This document shows positions 5,377 through 10,025 of a stretch of 10,025 bases of DNA, one piece after another. Below the pieces are notes generated by a model. It was given only the letters and a program-made list of their open reading frames with translations, did no database searches and was not told where the DNA came from. Source of the DNA: Paraprevotella sp. (lineage in GTDB: Bacteria; Bacteroidota; Bacteroidia; Bacteroidales; Bacteroidaceae); assembly GCA_021205005.1 (NCBI GenBank), contig JAJPYK010000293.1, forward strand, positions 1-10,025, in the 5' to 3' direction. The position numbers were made by a program, and so were the translations under genes. Positions within the stretch are counted from its first letter, which is position 1, and every line of letters begins with the position of its first letter.

Positions 5377-6867
5377 CACCATTCATTTGACCAACATGCT
5401 TCGTTCGGAAGTGGAAGGCATTCCGGAAACAGGTCTTCCGTTGGATGCCTTCCCTGACAGGATACAAGAGATTATCCTCAATCTTGCCAGATACGAAAAT
5501 TTCAATGTGGAATATACTGCGTCTATTATTATTTCTGCTGTTGCTACTGCAATAGGCCACTCTTGTCATATCCGTATAAAGGGAGAGTGGAAGACTTGTC
5601 CTTCCCTTTATATGATGTTGGTAGGTCGTCCCGGACTTGGAAAGACTCCTCCCCTCGGTTTTATTTATAAGCCGATAAATGAGTATGATGACCGGCTGCA
5701 TGAGAAATATAACGAGGAATATGACGAATATGAAAGAGCCATGTCAGCAGGTAAGCACGGAAGTGACGGGGAAGAACAACTGCTCAAGAAACCGAATTTT
5801 GTAACGACGGTCATTTATGACTCTACCCCGGAGGCTATGATGAATATTCATCAGCATAATCAGCGTGGGATAACATTGGTCGTCGATGAAATTCTGGCTT
5901 TGTTCAATTCCGTCAAAAGGTACAACAGCAAAAACAACCTCATTGAAGATCTGTTGACAGCTTATAGCGGACAGCCGTTAAAGATTATCCGCAAGTCAGA
6001 ATCACGTCCTGTTCTAATCAAGAATCCATGTATAAATGTCATCGGTTCAGTACAGACAAATATGCTGCAGGAAGTCTTCCGTGCAGAATTTCTTGCCAAC
6101 GGATTGCTTGACCGCTTTCTGTTTGTCTATCCCAAGAACAGGAAAATATCCGGATGGAGACTGGAAGAAAGGAATACAGCCCGTCCCGACATTATGAACC
6201 AATGGAGAACAATAATCAACAGAATTTTAAGCATCCCCTGTATCCTTGATGATAAGGGTACAACGGTCAATCCCGTATCCTTACAATGTCTGACGATGCG
6301 GAAGAATACTTTTATGAATGGTACAATGGAATTATCGATGCTGTAAATGCCATTGAGGATGATGCGGATGTTGAAAGCCGCAAGATGAAACTCAACGGGC
6401 ATGTAGCTCGTCTTGCCCTGTTGTTTCAGATAATGAAATGGGCTACTGATAGTGGAGATATGCAATATGTTGAGCGGGATTCCGTAGAATCGGCAATCCG
6501 TATGGTTGACTATTATGAGGAAACATACCGGAGGATCCAGGAAGCCATTGTCATAAACAGTATCGGCGAAACGAAGGAAGCATGGCTTTCCCTGTTGGAA
6601 AATCGGTTCACTTCCGGGGATGCTGTCATTGCCGGTAGAAAAGTTGATATGTCCCGACGTACCGTCTATTATGCGCTTGACCAATTATGCCGGCTTAAGC
6701 ACCCTCTTATAGAAAAGCTTCAGCATGGAGTCTATCGCAAACTTATGACAGAAAATACTGATGCACCTTGCACTATTGCACTTTCATCTTGTCAAGATAC
6801 CGTGCAATCTTCTCAAAGTGCAAAAGTGCAGAGTGCAACTACACTAAAATCAGAGGACAATGAGTGA
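5369..6867 (+). pseudogene. DUF3987 ATPase/helicase-like protein, split by a -1 frameshift
   Basis: Two frames together make one DUF3987 protein of about 500 residues. The N-terminal part (5369-6346) begins MFDTIHLTNMLRSEVEGIP. It has a Walker A motif GRPGLGKT at residues 86-93 and a Walker B-like LVVDE near residues 170-174, then an FRAEFLANGLLDRFLFVYPK block. Similarity jumps to the -1 frame at about 6256-6286, where TMSDDAEEYFYEWYNGII continues the domain, followed by ESRKMKLNGHVARLALLFQIMKW and a helix-turn-helix-like tail (GRKVDMSRRTVYYALDQL). In the second frame a stop lies at 6253-6255, so the change must fall downstream of that. One missing base explains it. The remaining ATG at 6286 would give a C-terminal fragment of 193 residues. 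The stop overlaps the DUF6371 start by 8 bases. The family is linked to replication or primase functions of mobile elements; here the ATPase is probably inactive. Confidence 0.82.
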
Positions 6868-7888
6868 ATACAGGTCCCATTTACAAAAATATTGCCCTGG
6901 ATGCAAGACTACTTGTCCGAACTGTGGTAAAAACCGGTGTTTTGTCAGGTATATTGATGAACAAGGCAGCATTAGCTTTCCCGGCAATGTCGGCAAGTGT
7001 GATCATGAAAACAGTTGTGGCTACCACTATACACCTAAGGAATACTTCAAGGATAATCCTGATGTGTTGGAAATGGATGAGGGAAGCGGCAAGTCACTTC
7101 TTTCTGCCCCTTATAAGACGGCAGATAAAACTCCGTCTTGTATTGTTCCTTCGTATATTCCTTCATCTTATGTGTTAAGGAGTCTGTCACATTATTCAAT
7201 CAACCCCTTATATCAGTATTTCTGTCATGTATTTGGTGAAAATGAGGCAAGCAGATTGTTTGGAATGTATCGCATAGGGACGTCTTCAAAGTGGGGAGGC
7301 GCAGCGGTTTTCTGGCAGACAGATATAAATGGGCAGGTAAGAACCTGCAAGGTAATGTGCTATAATGCCGAGACCGGCCATCGGGGTAAAGAGCCCCAGG
7401 CTTTTGTCAGCTGGGCGCATTCCGAGTTGAAGTTGCAGGATTTCCATTTGAAGCAATGTCTTTTTGGAGAACATCTTCTGAAAAAATCATCGTCTCCGGT
7501 AATGCTGGTGGAAAGTGAAAAGACCGCTGTTGTAATGAGCCATTTTATCCCCGATTATATATGGCTGGCAACAGGTGGAAAGAACGGTTGTTTCAACAGT
7601 GACGCTATGCAGGTTCTCAAAGGCAGGGAGGTTGCTCTCATCCCTGATTTAGGAGCAACCGAACAATGGAAAGAAAAGTCTGCTTTGTTGTCTGGAATAT
7701 GCAAACGGGTTGTTGTGTCCAATGTTTTGGAATATACATCCGATGAAGAGCAACGCAGCCAGGGATTGGACATTGCAGACTTCTTTCTGTATTCGCCATC
7801 AAAGAGAGAGATACTCCACCAGATGATACTACGTAATCCAGCATTGCAGTTGCTCATTGATGAACTGGATCTGGAACTTATTGAATAG
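6860..7888 (+). CDS. DUF6371 primase-like protein (zinc-binding, Toprim-like)
   Basis: A 342-residue protein. The N-terminus carries Cys pairs, CPGCKTTCPNCGKNRCF (residues 12-28) and CDHENSCGYH (about 47-56), forming a likely zinc-ribbon of the kind that starts CHC2-type primases. The middle part (about 130-190) includes GMYRIGTSSKWGGAAVFWQTD and a C-K-V-M-x-Y motif. A Toprim-like core follows: VMLVESEKTAVVMS (about 217-230) with the conserved Glu, WLATGGKNG, and EVALIPDLGATEQW (about 258-271), where the acidic PD stands in place of a DxD. DUF6371 proteins regularly follow DUF3987 proteins in Bacteroides elements, and together they resemble a primase plus helicase pair. The gene overlaps the broken DUF3987 gene by 8 bases and ends with TAG directly followed by TAA. 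It appears intact. Confidence 0.8.
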   Translation: MSEYRSHLQKYCPGCKTTCPNCGKNRCFVRYIDEQGSISFPGNVGKCDHENSCGYHYTPKEYFKDNPDVLEMDEGSGKSLLSAPYKTADKTPSCIVPSYIPSSYVLRSLSHYSINPLYQYFCHVFGENEASRLFGMYRIGTSSKWGGAAVFWQTDINGQVRTCKVMCYNAETGHRGKEPQAFVSWAHSELKLQDFHLKQCLFGEHLLKKSSSPVMLVESEKTAVVMSHFIPDYIWLATGGKNGCFNSDAMQVLKGREVALIPDLGATEQWKEKSALLSGICKRVVVSNVLEYTSDEEQRSQGLDIADFFLYSPSKREILHQMILRNPALQLLIDELDLELIE

Positions 7889-7892
7889 TAAA

Positions 7893-7990
7893 GGAACTTG
7901 TTCCGTGGATTTATAGAAAGTCCATAACACAATAAGGACTTTTTGCCTGGCGGCAATAAAATCCGGTCATTGTCCAGTAGAGCGGACTGG
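7893..7990 (+). other. Hairpin cluster upstream of the relaxase gene, candidate oriT
   Basis: Four inverted repeats crowd this spacer: GGAAC-TT-GTTCC (7893-7904), the terminator stem at 7917-7942, TTGCC-TGGC-GGCAA (7943-7956), and GTCC/GGAC (7972-7975 with 7984-7987), which alternates with CCAG/CTGG (7974-7977 with 7987-7990). MobV/Pre relaxases usually nick at a hairpin just upstream of their own gene, so this is the best oriT candidate in the window. I see no exact match to a known MobV or RP4-type nic sequence, so this is placement plus structure only. Confidence 0.35.
7917..7944 (+). terminator. Intrinsic terminator after the DUF6371 gene
   Basis: AAAGTCC (7917-7923) pairs with GGACTTT (7936-7942) around a 12-base loop, and the pairing runs into a stretch of five T (7940-7944). 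It lies 29 bases after the DUF6371 stop and would end the HTH-DUF3987-DUF6371 operon, giving the relaxase gene its own unit. Confidence 0.55.
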
Positions 7991-8038
7991 CACAAGAGCA
8001 AGCTAAAATATTAATCATTTATCAAAAGAATACCCTAT

Positions 8039-9589
8039 ATGAACACAGATATTAAACAGGCCATGCATGTCGAAGCCGGAAAGTCGTTCGGCACAGCAGA
8101 GGCGAATGAGAACGAACGACGTTGGAATGATGACAAGATTGACAGAAAGAATCAGGATCCGACCAATCATTATGACAAGAGCAGAATGAAGTTGAATTTC
8201 GAGATTGGGCCCGATGGGAAAGTTCATTCATTAGGCTATCAAGAGAAAAGGCTTGAAGTCCGTTTACCGGAACGGTTGGCCGAGTTGGGTTGGAAGCCTT
8301 TCAAGCCGGACAGTAAGATTCAACCGAATTGTTGTGCGAAATTTATCTTCGGAGGCAATCATGACCGTACACTTGAGATGGCATTTGGGACCCAACCCGT
8401 AAATCTGGACAAGGGTGCAGACAACAGCCATCTCCAGCGATGTTCGGAAATCGAACAATGGGCAAAAGAGGTCTATGACTGGTGCGCCAAACGATGCGGA
8501 CTGGAAAACATAATCGGCTTCCAGGTTCACCTCGATGAGAGCAGTCCGCATATCCATGCCTTGATCGTTCCGGTTGGACAACGTGCCAAAAGCGGACTCG
8601 AATGCGTCATGTGGTCGGCTAAGTTCGGTAAGAGCCGCTACGAGTACGGACAGATTCTTCGGGAAATGCAAACTTCACTCTACGAGGAGGTCGGCCGCAA
8701 GTACGGACTTGAACGTGGGGACAGTATAGACGGTTGCTATGTGCAGCACTTGCACAAGCGCGACTATATTCGGAAACTTACCAAAGAGGCAAGGCAGGCA
8801 GAGACAGCTGTCAAAGGACTTCAGACTATGATACGAAAACTAGAACGGGAAATGCTTGCCGGCAGAACCCAGCTTAAAGAAATAGATGAAGCACTTGCGT
8901 CCGGCAAGATAACTCTTGACAGGTATGACGCGCATAAGGAGGACATACAGAAACTCATTGCCGAGTGTCAGGAAAAGCTCGAAGACAAATCCAATAAACT
9001 CCATGAAAAGGAGCATGAATTGGAACATTTGACAAAGGATGCGGCGAAAGCCCGTTCTGTTATACAGCCATTTCGTAACCACAAGGTTGATTTCACACCA
9101 CCACAAATAACAGAGACAGTGCCGCTATTTGGTACAGACAAATGGATTGAACGACAGAATAGACTTATCGCCAAGCAGTTCACCGAGATTGTCCGTAAGA
9201 TAGAATCTCTATACAGAAATGATGCGGCACGGCAAGTCGAAGCAGCCCAACGCAATATATTGGCGGATTACGGAGAATTATACCAACTACGGAAAGATGT
9301 CAAGACGCTTATTGAAAATAATGATGGCTTGAAATCGACATTAGAAACAATGCTTGACCAGCTCGCCAATCCCGCACTCCGCTCAAAAATATTTGCCATT
9401 GCTGATGCACTTGCCGATGGAACGTCTGCTGCAATCTCTTCCGGTGGCGGAGGTTGTGGAAACTCTGATACCGACCTTCGCTGGAACGGCCGCAAGCCGG
9501 ACGAGGAGGAAGATGAGTATAAACGGAGATGCCTGATGTACGCAATGTATGTTGTTCGTAATTCTCAAAGGAAAACTATACGCAGATAA
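8039..9589 (+). CDS. MobV/Pre-family relaxase (mobilization protein)
   Basis: A 516-residue protein that nicks the transfer origin and pilots the strand during mobilization by a helper conjugation system. The Mob_Pre domain (about residues 1-240) contains NHYDKSRMKLNFEI (about 43-56), the family's N-x-D-x-S-R-x-x-L-N-Y motif. It also has the metal-binding HLDESSPHIHALIVPV at 164-179, which fits H-x-D-E-x-x-P-H-x-H exactly (His164, His171, His173). The next part, about 250-345, is a long Glu/Lys-rich coiled coil (LEREMLAGRTQLKEIDEAL, EKLEDKSNKLHEKEHELEHL), as in other family members. The C-terminus has a Gly-rich linker SSGGGGCGNS. No strong ribosome site or promoter precedes the ATG. The gene is intact, unlike the integrase and DUF3987 gene, so the DNA could still be mobilized if nicked and helped. 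Confidence 0.92.
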   Translation: MNTDIKQAMHVEAGKSFGTAEANENERRWNDDKIDRKNQDPTNHYDKSRMKLNFEIGPDGKVHSLGYQEKRLEVRLPERLAELGWKPFKPDSKIQPNCCAKFIFGGNHDRTLEMAFGTQPVNLDKGADNSHLQRCSEIEQWAKEVYDWCAKRCGLENIIGFQVHLDESSPHIHALIVPVGQRAKSGLECVMWSAKFGKSRYEYGQILREMQTSLYEEVGRKYGLERGDSIDGCYVQHLHKRDYIRKLTKEARQAETAVKGLQTMIRKLEREMLAGRTQLKEIDEALASGKITLDRYDAHKEDIQKLIAECQEKLEDKSNKLHEKEHELEHLTKDAAKARSVIQPFRNHKVDFTPPQITETVPLFGTDKWIERQNRLIAKQFTEIVRKIESLYRNDAARQVEAAQRNILADYGELYQLRKDVKTLIENNDGLKSTLETMLDQLANPALRSKIFAIADALADGTSAAISSGGGGCGNSDTDLRWNGRKPDEEEDEYKRRCLMYAMYVVRNSQRKTIRR

Positions 9590-10025
9590 CTCCAAAATAA
9601 ATCATTAGGATAGCTGCAAATTCTTGTGGTTGTCCTAATGATTAAGTTAATGCAAGCCGATAAATCAGAATTTACCGACACTTGACCGTTCATTAAAAGC
9701 GGTAGAAGTTCATCACGTTGCTCAGTGAGAGACTTTATTTCCTTATAATTTGCACCTATCTGCAAATACAATCTACAAGCTATTTTTGCATACTCCTCTA
9801 TCATAGAATCAGGAGGCACTACTAAATCTAGCTTCTCTATGTCAGATGTATTTATTGATGGGTAGGCACTTACAGCTGATTGTGCAATAGTAGATAAATT
9901 CTCTATTGTTGCAGCTTGAATAAGGAACTGATAAATGAAGTAACGATATGCACTCCAATTTGCAGTTATTACAGATACTGTTTCTTTGAGTGTGTCTGAT
10001 TGAAGGCACAAAAAAGGGACCTGAC
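9565..10025 (-). CDS. hsdS: Type I restriction specificity subunit HsdS, C-terminal part (runs off right edge)
   Basis: The minus-strand frame is open to the window edge; the TTG at 10011 is only internal. The protein shows the end of a target-recognition domain, QSAVSAYPSINTSDIEKLDLVVPP, matching the HsdS pattern G-S-A-x-P-S-I-N-T-S-D-I-x-x-L-x-I-x-x-P. The C-terminal conserved helix follows, with IKSLTEQRDELLPLLMNGQVSV. HsdS reads the DNA sequence for the HsdR/HsdM methylase-nuclease complex. Such proteins normally end a few residues after NGQVSVN; this frame runs about 34 residues further (NSDLSACINLIIRTTTR and on) and stops inside the relaxase gene, overlapping it tail to tail by 25 bases. 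The extra tail crosses the inverted repeat at 9600-9643 and is probably translated element DNA acquired at a junction. The region is A+T-rich compared with the left flank. Confidence 0.8.
   Translation of the reverse strand, partial: QVPFLCLQSDTLKETVSVITANWSAYRYFIYQFLIQAATIENLSTIAQSAVSAYPSINTSDIEKLDLVVPPDSMIEEYAKIACRLYLQIGANYKEIKSLTEQRDELLPLLMNGQVSVNSDLSACINLIIRTTTRICSYPNDLFWSYLRIVFL
9600..9643. repeat. Perfect 11-bp inverted repeat after the relaxase gene
   Basis: AATCATTAGGA (9600-9610) is inverted exactly as TCCTAATGATT (9633-9643), with 22 bases between. It begins 11 bases after the relaxase stop and lies inside the tail of the opposing hsdS frame. There is no good T-run on either side (best is TTTATTTT on the minus strand), so it is at most a weak bidirectional terminator. 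It may instead mark the right end of the element. Confidence 0.5.

Noticed and set aside
6256..6346. Programmed -1 ribosomal frameshift in the DUF3987 gene
   Set aside because: No X XXY YYZ slippery heptamer is present in the overlap of the two frames and no obvious stimulating structure is seen.
2747..7888. TAG reassigned to an amino acid (alternative genetic code) across the element
   Set aside because: The ORF ending at 4800 stops in TAG inside an intrinsic terminator, the DUF6371 gene stops in TAG, and the long relaxase, DUF6371 and HTH frames contain no internal TAG. Loss of function or partial suppression fits better.
1..10025. A defence system centred on the right-end HsdS
   Set aside because: Only the C-terminal part of HsdS is visible; hsdM and hsdR, if present, lie outside the window.

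Overview
The window looks like a Bacteroidales (Bacteroides/Parabacteroides-type) chromosome carrying an integrated, probably decaying mobilizable element. The host assignment rests on three things. The promoters have the Bacteroidetes form TTTG-N19-TAnnTTTG. The left flank holds Bacteroidales-typical genes (DUF4954, DUF2795, PduO-type adenosyltransferase). The element genes (integrase, DUF3987, DUF6371, MobV-type relaxase) are of Bacteroides-mobilome type. The left flank is visibly more G+C-rich than the element, and the far right end is the most A+T-rich.

Layout. Positions 1-866 (minus): N-terminal part of a DUF4954 hexapeptide-repeat protein, cut by the left edge. Its promoter at 945-975 is followed by a short leader with an intrinsic-terminator hairpin (877-901), an attenuator-like arrangement. 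Positions 1086-2256 (plus): a two-gene unit with a methyltransferase-like protein and a cob(I)alamin adenosyltransferase. Positions 2326-2547: a small DUF2795 protein with its own promoter. Positions 2548-2746: hairpins and a repeated 14-mer, probably the left end of the element.

The element, about 2640-9640 (plus), appears to have three transcription units. (i) A tyrosine recombinase interrupted by two in-frame TAG codons, then a three-helix membrane ORF that runs in frame, past another TAG, into a small soluble ORF ending at an intrinsic terminator. (ii) A 243-base non-coding region with a TCTAA repeat array and palindromes, then a helix-turn-helix protein, a DUF3987 helicase/ATPase-like gene split by a -1 frameshift, and a DUF6371 primase-like protein with zinc-binding cysteines and a Toprim-like region. 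(iii) A hairpin-rich spacer (oriT candidate) and an intact MobV/Pre relaxase. By analogy with NBU-type elements, the recombinase would excise and insert the DNA, the HTH and primase/ATPase genes would support excision or replication of the circular form, and the relaxase would nick oriT for transfer on a helper's machinery. Here the integrase and the ATPase are broken while the relaxase, the DUF6371 protein and the HTH protein are intact, so the element may be unable to move by itself.

Right end (9565-10025, minus): the 3' part of a type I restriction specificity subunit (HsdS). Its reading frame runs past the usual C-terminal motif into element DNA and overlaps the relaxase gene tail to tail, which suggests a recombination junction near 9600-9690.

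I saw no tRNA, rRNA, CRISPR array or insertion sequence. Nothing here clearly amounts to a new system. The most unusual signals are the three in-frame amber codons, the attenuator-like leader, the TCTAA array and the chimeric hsdS tail.
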